Source: an uncultured Bacteroidales bacterium (lineage in GTDB: Bacteria; Bacteroidota; Bacteroidia; Bacteroidales; Bacteroidaceae). Taken from it: DNA of 40,463 nt. Both the position numbers and the translations under genes were made by a program. Shown here piece after piece: positions 1 to 8,229 of the stretch. The stretch lies in the NCBI GenBank assembly GCA_937906165.1, contig CALCYA010000117.1, positions 1 to 40,463 of the forward strand, written 5' to 3'. The notes beneath the pieces are model-generated. The model was not told the origin of the DNA. It was given only the letters and a program-made list of their open reading frames with translations, and searched no databases. The number at the start of each line of letters is the position of its first letter. Position 1 is the stretch's first letter.

Positions 1-23
1 TTAATGTTTTGTCTGTGTTAAAA

Positions 24-52
24 AGATATTCCCCCTATAGTTTGCAGGTGAA
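24..52. repeat. Short dispersed intergenic repeat, copy A
   Basis: The stretch contains AAAGATATTCCCCCTATAG followed by TTTGCAGGTGAACC. A closely related string occurs at about 36518-36550 in the same orientation, and the GGTTCACCTGCAAA part recurs inverted at 35682-35695. No coding frame covers it. It lies downstream of aroE, so it may form part of a 3' untranslated region or terminator-associated repeat family. Confidence 0.45.
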
Positions 53-128
53 CCATATTAGTTAATCTCAACCCATACGGCATCACTTGTGCGGTGCTTT
101 GTGTGACTGATTGCTTCACATATTATTG

Positions 129-162
129 AATTTGGAATTAGAGCGTGCTCTGATTCCAAATT
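129..162 (-). terminator. Stem-loop overlapping the aroE stop codon
   Basis: An outer perfect 10-bp stem (129-138 with 153-162) is stacked, via one wobble pair, on an inner 5-bp stem (140-144 with 147-151) with a 2-base loop. It overlaps the last codons of aroE. It could end the leftward transcript, but there is no clean T tract after it on the minus strand, so a role in 3'-end protection is equally possible. Confidence 0.4.
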
Positions 163-893
163 TCCCAGGAGGCGAGTGCCTGCAGGTACCACATCTCGTA
201 TCCGCTTTTTATCCCGGCCCCTTGTGCAGCACCTTTCTGTAAGAACAAGGTGTTTTCAGGATTGTATACAATGTCGTACAACAGATGCTTGTCGCTTATA
301 AGCGGGTAGGGAATGTCCGGGCATTGGTCTATGCCGTGACCCACCATCCCAAGAGGTGTACAGTTGACAATAACGGTGTGGCTTTCCATTATCTCGGGTG
401 TGATGTTGCTGTATGCAATGGCTTTTCCTTTTGCAGTGCGCGATACCGGTTGACATTCGATGCCCAACTGCTCCAGTGCGTATATGATGGCTTTTGAGGC
501 ACCACCGGTGCCAAGCACAAGTGCCTTTTTGTGATGCTCTTTCAGTAGCGGCTCTATGGAGCGTGTAAATCCTATGACATCGCTGTTGTAACCCCACAGG
601 TGTGCCTTGCCGTCGGCATCACGCATTACCTTTACTACGTTAACTGCGTTTATGGCCTTTGCACCGTCGCTCATACCATCCAGGTGCTGCATTATTGCAA
701 TCTTGTGTGGAATGGTCACATTGAACCCCTGCAATTCGGGGTGTTCTTCAAGTATGCGGGGCAGTTCGTCGGTGCTTTCTATTTCAAAAGGGATATATTG
801 TGCGTCTATGCCTTCATCGGCAAATTTACTATTGAAGAATGCCGGACTCGCCGATTGAGCCAAAGGGTAGCCGATTATGCCGTACTTTTTCAT
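138..893 (-). CDS. aroE: Shikimate dehydrogenase (NADP+)
   Basis: AroE reduces 3-dehydroshikimate to shikimate in aromatic amino acid synthesis in the cytoplasm. The predicted protein is 251 residues, close to the family norm. Near the N terminus it has the GYPLAQSASPAFFN shikimate-binding segment, then NVTIPHK with the catalytic lysine, NAVNVV, GYNSD with the catalytic aspartate, the nucleotide-binding glycine loop LGTGGASKA, and CTPLGM. I chose the ATG at 893 because family members begin with MKKYGIIGYP; an in-frame ATG at 941 would add 16 unconserved residues. It is the last gene of the leftward hydA-phoH-purC-aroE run, 71 bases after purC. In related Bacteroidales I recall a menG/ubiE methyltransferase lying between purC and aroE; none is present here. 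Confidence 0.95.
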   Translation of the reverse strand: MKKYGIIGYPLAQSASPAFFNSKFADEGIDAQYIPFEIESTDELPRILEEHPELQGFNVTIPHKIAIMQHLDGMSDGAKAINAVNVVKVMRDADGKAHLWGYNSDVIGFTRSIEPLLKEHHKKALVLGTGGASKAIIYALEQLGIECQPVSRTAKGKAIAYSNITPEIMESHTVIVNCTPLGMVGHGIDQCPDIPYPLISDKHLLYDIVYNPENTLFLQKGAAQGAGIKSGYEMWYLQALASWEIWNQSTL

Positions 894-964
894 TTTTCTC
901 ATCAGGTATGTATAATGGGGCACCAACAAGTGATGCCCCAACCATTTTAAATGTGTACAGGTTC

Positions 965-1909
965 TTATCCCAGATACTCCTTTACGTTCTTCTCTATACG
1001 TGCGTTGATGTCATCGCACTCCTCCTTGACAAACTTCTCACCTGTAATGTTTTCGTAAAGCTCTATGTAGCGGTTGCTGATGCTCTCTACAATCTCGTCG
1101 GTCATCTCGGGAACCTGCTGGCCCTCCTTGCCCTGGAAGCCGTTGTCCATGAGCCACTCGCGTACGAACTCCTTTGAGAGCTGCTTCTGTGGCTCGCCCT
1201 TCTCGAACTTCTCCTCATAGCCCTCTGAATAGAAATAACGGCTGCTGTCGGGAGTATGTATCTCATCCATAAGGTATATTGTACCGTTGTGCTTACCGAA
1301 CTCGTACTTTGTGTCAACGAGTATGAGTCCGCGCTTTGCTGCAATCTCAGTTCCGCGTGCAAAGAGTGCGAGGGTGTACTTCTCAAGAAGTGCGTATTCC
1401 TCGGGTGTTGCAAGGCCTTTGGCAAGAATCTCCTCTTTTGAGATGTCGGCATCGTGCTCACCAATCTCGGCTTTTGTAGTCGGGGTGATGATTGGCTGCG
1501 GGAACTTCTGGTTCTCCTTCATGCCCTCGGGCAACTGTACGCCACATATCTCGCGTACGCCGCTCTTGTATGCACGCCAAGCTGAACCGCATAGATAACC
1601 GCGTACAATCATCTCAATGGGAAAGCCCTCACACATTACACCTACGGTAACCATTGGGTCGGGAGTTGCCAACTTCCAGTTGGGGACAATGTCGGCAGTA
1701 GCGTCAAGGAACTTTGCTGCAATCTGGTTGAGCATCTGTCCTTTGAACGGGATGCCCTTGGGCAACACGACATCAAATGCCGAAATACGGTCTGTCGCAA
1801 CCATTACCAGCTTGTCGTCGCCAACTGTGTATACATCACGTACTTTTCCATGATAAACGTTTTTCTGATTCTCGAATTTGAATTCGGTGTTAGTCAATGC
1901 TTTTGCCAT
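965..1909 (-). CDS. purC: Phosphoribosylaminoimidazole-succinocarboxamide synthase (SAICAR synthetase)
   Basis: PurC joins aspartate to CAIR using ATP in de novo purine synthesis. The 314-residue protein shows the N-terminal KVRDVY glycine-rich-loop equivalent, TDRISAFDVVLP, and RGYLCGSAW in the middle, all typical of the family. It is longer than the roughly 240-residue enterobacterial enzyme; the C-terminal extension (about residues 230-314) resembles the long form found in Bacteroidetes and eukaryotes. The start at 1909 gives a protein beginning MAKALTNTEF, 17 bases after the PhoH stop, indicating cotranscription with the genes on either side. Confidence 0.96.
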   Translation of the reverse strand: MAKALTNTEFKFENQKNVYHGKVRDVYTVGDDKLVMVATDRISAFDVVLPKGIPFKGQMLNQIAAKFLDATADIVPNWKLATPDPMVTVGVMCEGFPIEMIVRGYLCGSAWRAYKSGVREICGVQLPEGMKENQKFPQPIITPTTKAEIGEHDADISKEEILAKGLATPEEYALLEKYTLALFARGTEIAAKRGLILVDTKYEFGKHNGTIYLMDEIHTPDSSRYFYSEGYEEKFEKGEPQKQLSKEFVREWLMDNGFQGKEGQQVPEMTDEIVESISNRYIELYENITGEKFVKEECDDINARIEKNVKEYLG

Positions 1910-1926
1910 ATTATTTCAGTTTTGAT

Positions 1927-2880
1927 TCATTTCTTGTCATTGTTGGCCTGTTCGTGTCTCTCGTATGCCTCCACTATGCGTGTAACAAGCCTGTGGCGTA
2001 CGATGTCTTTCTTGTTGAGTGTTACAAAGCCAATTCCCTGTACGCCTTTAAGCACCCTCTGTGCGTGCAGCAGGCCTGAGTTCTGGTGTTGTGGAAGGTC
2101 AACCTGTGTGAGGTCTCCGGTGATTATCATCTTTGTGTTTGTTCCCATTCGGGTGAGGAACATCTTTATCTGCTGCGGGGTGGTGTTCTGTGCCTCGTCA
2201 AGGATAACGACCGCATCATTAAGAGTACGTCCGCGCATGAATGCAAGAGGAGCAATCTGTATGATATTGTTGTCCATATGCTCCTTTAGCTTTGAAATGG
2301 GAATCATATCTTCCAAAGCATCGTACAACGGTTGCAGATAGGGGTCTATCTTGTCGCGCATATCACCGGGCAAGAAGCCGAGCTTTTCACCTGCTTCCAC
2401 TGCCGGGCGGCTGAGTATGATTTTTCTTATCTCGCGGTTCTTCAGTGCCTTCACGGCAAGCGCAATAGCGGTGTATGTCTTTCCTGTTCCTGCAGGACCC
2501 ACAGCAAAGACCATATCATTTTTCTTGAACTCATCGACCAGACGGCACTGGTTCTCGGTTCTCGGGTATATGGGGCGTCCGTTTATGTTGTATACAATGA
2601 CGTTGCTGTCACTGCCTTTGTCGCCCTTCTTCCCGTTTACGGCATCTATGATGGCCTCTTCGTTAAGGCTGTTGTATTTGTTGCAATAGGCCTTGAGCAG
2701 GCTGATGACATTGTCGAAACGTTCAAGTTCCTCTTCATCACCCATTGCGCGTATTATGTTGTCACGGGCTACGATGCGCAGTTTGGGGTGCAGCTTCTTG
2801 AGCATCTGCAGATGCACGTTGCCGGCGCCGTAGAACCCTACAAGGTCAATTCCGTCAAGAATGAAATTCTTCTCAATCAT
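1927..2880 (-). CDS. PhoH-family P-loop ATPase
   Basis: This is a 317-residue PhoH-like protein. Residues from about 110 onward form a P-loop NTPase with Walker A GPAGTGKTYTAIAL, Walker B VVILDEAQNT and sensor motif ITGDLTQVDLP. The N-terminal 100 residues resemble the RNA-binding-like extension of PhoH/YbeZ proteins. YbeZ-type members are linked to ribosome maturation and RNA metabolism with YbeY, but the exact role is unsettled. It lies 27 bases after hydA and 17 bases before purC on the same strand, and the PhoH-purC pairing is, as I recall, common in Bacteroidetes. I leave the gene symbol blank because phoH and ybeZ are used inconsistently. Confidence 0.93.
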   Translation of the reverse strand: MIEKNFILDGIDLVGFYGAGNVHLQMLKKLHPKLRIVARDNIIRAMGDEEELERFDNVISLLKAYCNKYNSLNEEAIIDAVNGKKGDKGSDSNVIVYNINGRPIYPRTENQCRLVDEFKKNDMVFAVGPAGTGKTYTAIALAVKALKNREIRKIILSRPAVEAGEKLGFLPGDMRDKIDPYLQPLYDALEDMIPISKLKEHMDNNIIQIAPLAFMRGRTLNDAVVILDEAQNTTPQQIKMFLTRMGTNTKMIITGDLTQVDLPQHQNSGLLHAQRVLKGVQGIGFVTLNKKDIVRHRLVTRIVEAYERHEQANNDKK

Positions 2881-2907
2881 CCAATAAATATCCTTCCTGA
2901 ATAATCC

Positions 2908-4353
2908 TTATTTCTTCTTCATTTCGGCCTCGAAACGGCGTGTGGCTTCTCCGCCCTGGCTGCATCCGCAAGGGCCTGTGATGCAACCGCCCGGACATGA
3001 CATCACCTCTACCAACTTGCCGGGGCATTTGCCGGTCTTCGCGTATGCCTTGAGCATGGCGATGTTCTTTTTGTTGAGGTCGGCAATGACAACACCTTCG
3101 AGTGCCTCGTTGCCAATCTTGTTCTTCACGGCAGTGAATACACCCGTTGTCTTTGCAAAGTTATGTGCGTCCTTGCAAGCGCTTTCGGCCGGTGTGTATG
3201 GCATACAACTCTCGATGTCAACACCCATTCCCTGGAATATTGCATCTATCTCGCGGAATGTAAGCACGTAATCAACATTTGCGTCTTTGAAGCCTTCGGC
3301 CTTCTTTGATGCACACGGTGCGATGAATACGGTAACGCAGTCCTCTCCGAACTTCTCCTTTGCGTAGATTGCAGTATAGTGCATTGGTGAACCTGTTGAC
3401 GATACATACTTTACAATCTCGGGGATATGTTTGTTTGCAAGGTTTACGTATGCAGGACAACAGCTTGTAGTCATGAATGGCTGTCCTTCCTCGATCTTTT
3501 CCTGTAACTCTTCGGCCTCACGGCGTGTTGTCTCTTCTGCACCGTAAGCAACCTCTACGATATCGGCAAACCCTACACTCTTGAATGCTCCGTAGACCTG
3601 CTCGATAGGCTTTCCGAACTGGGCAAGCACCGCGGGTGCCACCATTGCAATGACTTTCTTTCCTGCGCGCATCTCCTTGAGAACGTCAAATGCCTCGCAT
3701 TTGTCGAATATGGCACCGAACGGACAGGCGTTGAGACACTTGCCGCAGTATATACATTTATCGGGGTCGATGTGCTCTACACCGTACTCGTCCTTTGAGA
3801 TAGCCTTTACGGGGCAAGCTTCCTCGCAGGGAATAGGCATATAGATGATAGCATGGTATGGACATACTTGATGACACTTGCCACAACTGATGCACTTGTC
3901 GTGGTCAATGTGCGCCTTGCCGTCCTTGTCATAGTAGATGGCGTCCTTGGGACAGTTTGTGTAGCAAGGGCGCGCGACACAACCGCGGCACAGGTTCGAC
4001 ACCTCATAGTTGATCTTTACGCACGATGAGCAGGCCTCGTCCATAACATGTAGGACTGCACCGTTGTTCATAGAGATTCCTTTGCGGTTTAGCATGCGCT
4101 GTGCATAGCTGTGCAGAGAATCCATCTCGTTGAACTCGTCCTCCATGGTAAAGCCCATCATCGCCATAATCTTGTACTTGATGACTGCACGTTCCTTGTG
4201 GATACAGCATCTTCCTTTAGGTTTCTGGTTACGTGGGTACATCCTGTAGGGCACACTGTCTATCCTGTCGACAAGATCACCTTCCTTCCACATTGCAACC
4301 AGTTTCTTCAAAAGTTTATACCGTACAAACATTACATTATTATTATATCCCAT
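2908..4353 (-). CDS. Monomeric [FeFe]-hydrogenase, group B-like
   Basis: A 481-residue soluble protein predicted to interconvert protons and H2, probably with ferredoxin as partner. Residues about 105-225 hold many Cys, including CRGC..C..CP, CISCGKCHQVCPY and CIYCGKCLNACPF, consistent with several [4Fe-4S] clusters. The H-cluster domain follows: MVAPAVLAQFG; L1 motif TTSCCPAY (C298 likely proton relay, C299 cubane ligand); L2 motif APCASKKAE (C347, K350, E353) with Ala345 where group A enzymes have Met; and L3 motif EVMSCPGGC (C453, C457). The Ala in L2 and the extra Cys after L3 match my recollection of group B enzymes of gut Bacteroidetes and Firmicutes. It is divergent from hydE-hydG-hydF, which build its cofactor. 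Bidirectionality versus H2 evolution cannot be read from sequence. Confidence 0.93.
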   Translation of the reverse strand: MGYNNNVMFVRYKLLKKLVAMWKEGDLVDRIDSVPYRMYPRNQKPKGRCCIHKERAVIKYKIMAMMGFTMEDEFNEMDSLHSYAQRMLNRKGISMNNGAVLHVMDEACSSCVKINYEVSNLCRGCVARPCYTNCPKDAIYYDKDGKAHIDHDKCISCGKCHQVCPYHAIIYMPIPCEEACPVKAISKDEYGVEHIDPDKCIYCGKCLNACPFGAIFDKCEAFDVLKEMRAGKKVIAMVAPAVLAQFGKPIEQVYGAFKSVGFADIVEVAYGAEETTRREAEELQEKIEEGQPFMTTSCCPAYVNLANKHIPEIVKYVSSTGSPMHYTAIYAKEKFGEDCVTVFIAPCASKKAEGFKDANVDYVLTFREIDAIFQGMGVDIESCMPYTPAESACKDAHNFAKTTGVFTAVKNKIGNEALEGVVIADLNKKNIAMLKAYAKTGKCPGKLVEVMSCPGGCITGPCGCSQGGEATRRFEAEMKKK

Positions 4354-4403
4354 TTAACTTTTAAATTTTGCTGTAAAAATAACTAAAAAACATTGAATTC
4401 TGC

Positions 4404-4411
4404 TACATTTG
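4404..4411 (+). promoter_or_regulatory. Bacteroidetes -7 element before hydE
   Basis: TACATTTG fits the TAnnTTTG consensus exactly and ends 31 bases before the hydE ATG. No TTTG lies at the usual 19-21 base spacing upstream, so the -33 half is missing or weak. Confidence 0.45.
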
Positions 4412-4442
4412 CAGTAATGTTTCTGTATAAAAAACGAAAAAA

Positions 4443-5495
4443 ATGGAGAAAAGTACGTTTGAAGCTCTCGTTGCCCCTTTGATGCAGCCGCAAAATGTGT
4501 CGGCAGCAGAGTGGCGTGCCCTCCTGCAGTCGTTTGAAGCAGATGGTAATGGATCGCTGTTTGAGTATGCGCGTGATGTGTCCTCCCGGAATTTCGGCAG
4601 AAGGGTGTACCTGCGTGCCCTAATAGAGATTAGTTCATACTGCCGTAACGGTTGCCGTTATTGTGGGTTGCGTAGCCCAAATAATCTTGCCGCGCGGTAC
4701 CGTCTTGATAAAGAACAGATATTGGAGTGCTGCCATAAGGCGGCCCGGCTCGGTTTCAATACCTTTGTATTGCAGGGTGGCGAGGACCCCATGCAGAGTG
4801 ATGAGTGGCTGGCCGACGTGGTAATGACGATAAAACAGCATTATCCCGATAAGGCAGTGACCCTTTCTGTGGGTGAACGTCCGTTCGGGGGCTATGCCGC
4901 GATGCGGGCAGCCGGTGCCGACAGATATCTCCTGCGGCATGAGACAGCCGATGCTGCTCACTATTCACATCTGCATCCCTCACGCATGAGTGCAGCGAAC
5001 CGCAAGGCCTGTCTGTATGAACTCAAACGCATCGGTTATCAGGTGGGGGCAGGTATGATGGTGGGTTCTCCAGGGCAGACAACGGAACATCTTGTCCATG
5101 ACCTAATGTTCCTTGATGAACTGCAACCTCATATGATAGGTATAGGGCCTTTCATTCCTGCAAAAGGAACTCCATTCGCCAATGAACCGTCAGGAAGTGT
5201 TGAGGATACGCTTCTGCTTATAGCATTGCTGCGTCTGCGTTTCCCCCGTGCGCTCATTCCTGCCACAACGGCACTTGCAACGCTATGCAGTGACGGCACA
5301 GAGCGTGGCATATTGGCAGGAGCCAACGTTGTCATGCCTAATATGACTCCGCTTGATGCAAGAAACAAATATACTATATATGACAATAAGAAGGTTACTG
5401 AGAGCGAATCGGCCGAGCAACTGAATCTTTTATCTGACAAGTTAGATAGAATTGGCTACAAGCTCGATTTCTCCCGTGGAGATTATGGCTCATGA
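4443..5495 (+). CDS. hydE: [FeFe]-hydrogenase maturase HydE (radical SAM)
   Basis: HydE is a radical SAM enzyme that, in current models, acts on the HydG-derived Fe(CO)2(CN)cysteine synthon on the way to the H-cluster 2Fe subcluster. The 350-residue protein has the CX3CX2C cluster motif at C67, C71 and C74 (YCRNGCRYCGLR), then LQGGED, a SVGERP segment and a BATS-like C-terminal part with IPATTALATL. Length and order match HydE rather than the related BioB, supported by hydG and hydF directly downstream. Its TGA overlaps an in-frame ATG of the downstream gene at 5492, so translational coupling is likely. Confidence 0.95.
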   Translation: MEKSTFEALVAPLMQPQNVSAAEWRALLQSFEADGNGSLFEYARDVSSRNFGRRVYLRALIEISSYCRNGCRYCGLRSPNNLAARYRLDKEQILECCHKAARLGFNTFVLQGGEDPMQSDEWLADVVMTIKQHYPDKAVTLSVGERPFGGYAAMRAAGADRYLLRHETADAAHYSHLHPSRMSAANRKACLYELKRIGYQVGAGMMVGSPGQTTEHLVHDLMFLDELQPHMIGIGPFIPAKGTPFANEPSGSVEDTLLLIALLRLRFPRALIPATTALATLCSDGTERGILAGANVVMPNMTPLDARNKYTIYDNKKVTESESAEQLNLLSDKLDRIGYKLDFSRGDYGS

Positions 5496-5557
5496 GGCGC
5501 GTTGTCAAAAACCGCTTGTCATTGAAAACAGAAAATGAAATAAACAGACATTGGAAT

Positions 5558-6976
5558 ATGTATAACCCCAAATCAACAACAGCAACTGAATTCATCAGTG
5601 ATAGCGAGATACGTTCTACTATGGAGTATGCTGTGTCGAACTGTAGTGACCGTGTACTCATCGATGCTATCCTTGCAAAAGCTGCCGAAGCCAAAGGTCT
5701 CAGCCACCGTGAGGCAGCTCTTCTGTTAGAGTGTAATGACCCGGATGTAACGGCACGCATCTTCTCTCTTGCAAACGAAATAAAACACAGGTTCTATGGC
5801 AACCGCATTGTGATGTTCGCACCGTTGTACCTATCTAACTACTGTGTCAACGGCTGTGTCTATTGCCCTTACCATGCAAAGAACAAGACCATCCATCGCA
5901 AGAAACTGACACAGGAAGAGATACGTGCCGAGGTTATTGCATTGCAGGATATGGGCCACAAGCGTCTGGCACTCGAGGCCGGCGAGCATCCGCTCAAGAA
6001 TCCCATTGAGTATATCCTTGAGAGCATAAATACCATTTACAGCATTAAGCACAAGAACGGTGCGATACGTCGTGTCAACGTTAATATCGCAGCCACAACA
6101 GTCGAGAATTACCGCCGCTTACGCGAAGCAGGCATTGGAACGTATATCCTTTTTCAAGAGACATATAACAAGGAGAATTATGAGGCTTTGCATCCTACAG
6201 GCCCCAAGAGCGATTATGCGTGGCACACCGAGGCAATGGACCGCGCCATGCAGGGCGGTATAGATGATGTAGGCATCGGGGTGCTCTTCGGTCTTGAGAC
6301 TTACAGATATGACTTTGTGGGTTTGCTTATGCATGCCGAGCATCTTGAGGCTACATACGGTGTCGGGCCGCATACCATCAGTGTACCCCGTCTGTGTAAG
6401 GCCGATGATGTGGATACGGCCGATTTCAAGAACGCGGTTCCCGACGATATATTCTACAAGATAGTTGCCATCATACGCATTGCTGTTCCTTATACCGGCA
6501 TGATTATCTCCACACGTGAGAGCCAGAAGAACCGTGAAAGGTTACTTGAGATAGGCATTTCCCAAATCAGTGGAGGTTCGCGTACAAGTGTAGGCGGTTA
6601 TGTAAATGAGGAACAGCCCGATGAGAATTCTGCACAGTTCGATATTGCTGACCACCGTACACTCGACGAAGTGGTGGGGTGGCTTCTCGACCTTGACCAC
6701 ATCCCGAGTTTCTGTACGGCCTGCTACCGCGAAGGACGCACTGGCGACCGTTTCATGACATTGCTGAAGAACGGTCAGATATCCAACTGTTGTCTGCCTA
6801 ATGCGCTTATCACCCTTAAGGAGTATATCCGCGACTACGCATCACCCGCAACACGCGAGAAAGGTGAGGCTATGATAAGACGTCTGTTGAACGATGTTCC
6901 CAACGAACGTGTCAGGGAAAAGGCTACAGAGTATCTTTCAAAGATTGACAATGGCGAAAGGGATTTCAGGTTCTGA
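5558..6976 (+). CDS. hydG: [FeFe]-hydrogenase maturase HydG (tyrosine lyase)
   Basis: HydG cleaves tyrosine to p-cresol and supplies CO, cyanide and the iron synthon for the H-cluster. The radical SAM motif CX3CX2C is at C96, C100 and C103 (YCVNGCVYCPYH). The C-terminal auxiliary-cluster motif CTAC followed by NCC about 25 residues later is present, which separates HydG from ThiH. From the ATG at 5558 the protein is 472 residues, the usual family length, and begins MYNPKSTTATEF. An earlier ATG at 5492 overlaps the hydE stop and would add 22 residues of no recognisable family similarity; it may serve translational coupling. Both starts remain possible. Confidence 0.95.
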   Translation: MYNPKSTTATEFISDSEIRSTMEYAVSNCSDRVLIDAILAKAAEAKGLSHREAALLLECNDPDVTARIFSLANEIKHRFYGNRIVMFAPLYLSNYCVNGCVYCPYHAKNKTIHRKKLTQEEIRAEVIALQDMGHKRLALEAGEHPLKNPIEYILESINTIYSIKHKNGAIRRVNVNIAATTVENYRRLREAGIGTYILFQETYNKENYEALHPTGPKSDYAWHTEAMDRAMQGGIDDVGIGVLFGLETYRYDFVGLLMHAEHLEATYGVGPHTISVPRLCKADDVDTADFKNAVPDDIFYKIVAIIRIAVPYTGMIISTRESQKNRERLLEIGISQISGGSRTSVGGYVNEEQPDENSAQFDIADHRTLDEVVGWLLDLDHIPSFCTACYREGRTGDRFMTLLKNGQISNCCLPNALITLKEYIRDYASPATREKGEAMIRRLLNDVPNERVREKATEYLSKIDNGERDFRF

Positions 6977-7020
6977 ATCTCCTTTTATAAGTGATTTACA
7001 GATGTAATATATATGATTTT

Positions 7021-8205
7021 ATGACTGAAACACCACGCTCCAACCGTTATCATATAGCCGTTTTCGGCAGACGTAATGTGGGCAAATCGTCGCTGGTGAA
7101 TTGCCTTGCAGGGCAGAGTGTATCCATTGTATCCGATGTCGCAGGTACAACAACCGATACAGTGTGGAAGAATATCGAACTGCCGGGTATCGGTGCCGCA
7201 GTTATTGGCGATACAGCCGGTTTTGACGATGTCGGTACACTTGGTGCAATGCGTGTGGATGCCGCCCGTAGGGTCCTGCTCCGTACCGACCTTGCTGTTA
7301 TTCTGCTTGGCGACCCCGATGATGCTGCACTTGAGAAGGAGTGGTATAAGAGTATCACTGCACGACATTTGCCGGTCATTCTTGCCGTAAGTAAATGTGA
7401 CAGCGATGGCAGTGAACTTCGTATCAAACAGTGGAGAGCTCACTTCGGTGATGATGTTATCCCATTCTCGTCAGTTTCCGGCGAGGGACGTGAGGCACTG
7501 CTTGAGAAAATTGCGCAGTGCAGTGCACAGGATGAAAACCTTGATGACATAACATATACGTTGGTGAAAAAGGGTGATATTGTGGTGCTTGTAATGCCGC
7601 AGGATAGTTCCGCCCCCAAAGGACGCATTATCCAACCGCAGGTGCAGACGCTGCGCAACCTCCTTGACAAACATTGCATGCCGCTATGCTGTGCACCCGA
7701 GGAGTTGCCGCAGTTGCTTGCCTCACTTGTCGCTCCTCCACGGCTCATAATAACTGACTCGCAGGTGTTTGCACAGGTAGAGAAACTCACTCCGGCCGGA
7801 ACGCATCTTACCTCTTTTTCTGTACTTATGGCACGCCATAAAGGTGATATCGAGGCTTTTGTAGAGGGTGTAGCGGCACTGCGCTCGATGCCTGCCGATG
7901 GCAGAATACTCATTGCCGAGGCCTGTAGTCACATACCGCAGAACGAGGATATCGGGCGCGTGAAACTTCCCCGTCTGCTACGCAATAAATTTGGCGATAT
8001 GGTGCAGATAGATATTGTTTCAGGTAATGATTTCCCCGAAGAGCTGGGTGGATATGATCTTGTCATCCATTGCGGTGCCTGTATGTTCAACCGCCGCATG
8101 GTAATGTCCCGTGTGCGACAGGCAAAGGCGCAGGGTGTTCCCATAACCAACTATGGTATCGCCATTGCTGCCCTGAACGGCATACTGGAGAAAGTTACAA
8201 TCTGA
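7021..8205 (+). CDS. hydF: [FeFe]-hydrogenase maturase HydF (GTPase scaffold)
   Basis: HydF is the GTPase scaffold that receives the 2Fe precursor built by HydE and HydG and passes it to apo-hydrogenase. The 394-residue protein has an N-terminal Era-like GTPase domain with G1 GRRNVGKSS, G3 DTAGFDD and G4 SKCD. Its C-terminal domain holds the HydF cluster ligands CSH and HCGAC, separated by about 48 residues as in characterised HydF. I chose the ATG at 7021 (MTETPRSNRY); a GTG at 6991 is also in frame but adds ten unconserved residues. It sits 44 bases after hydG and 24 bases before the LOG-family gene, suggesting one transcript. Confidence 0.95.
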   Translation: MTETPRSNRYHIAVFGRRNVGKSSLVNCLAGQSVSIVSDVAGTTTDTVWKNIELPGIGAAVIGDTAGFDDVGTLGAMRVDAARRVLLRTDLAVILLGDPDDAALEKEWYKSITARHLPVILAVSKCDSDGSELRIKQWRAHFGDDVIPFSSVSGEGREALLEKIAQCSAQDENLDDITYTLVKKGDIVVLVMPQDSSAPKGRIIQPQVQTLRNLLDKHCMPLCCAPEELPQLLASLVAPPRLIITDSQVFAQVEKLTPAGTHLTSFSVLMARHKGDIEAFVEGVAALRSMPADGRILIAEACSHIPQNEDIGRVKLPRLLRNKFGDMVQIDIVSGNDFPEELGGYDLVIHCGACMFNRRMVMSRVRQAKAQGVPITNYGIAIAALNGILEKVTI

Positions 8206-8229
8206 TGTGAACCGACAACAACAATTGCT

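Noticed and set aside
4443..5495. HydE read as biotin synthase
   Set aside because: The radical SAM motif is shared, but the HydE-type C-terminal part and the hydG/hydF neighbours decide for HydE.
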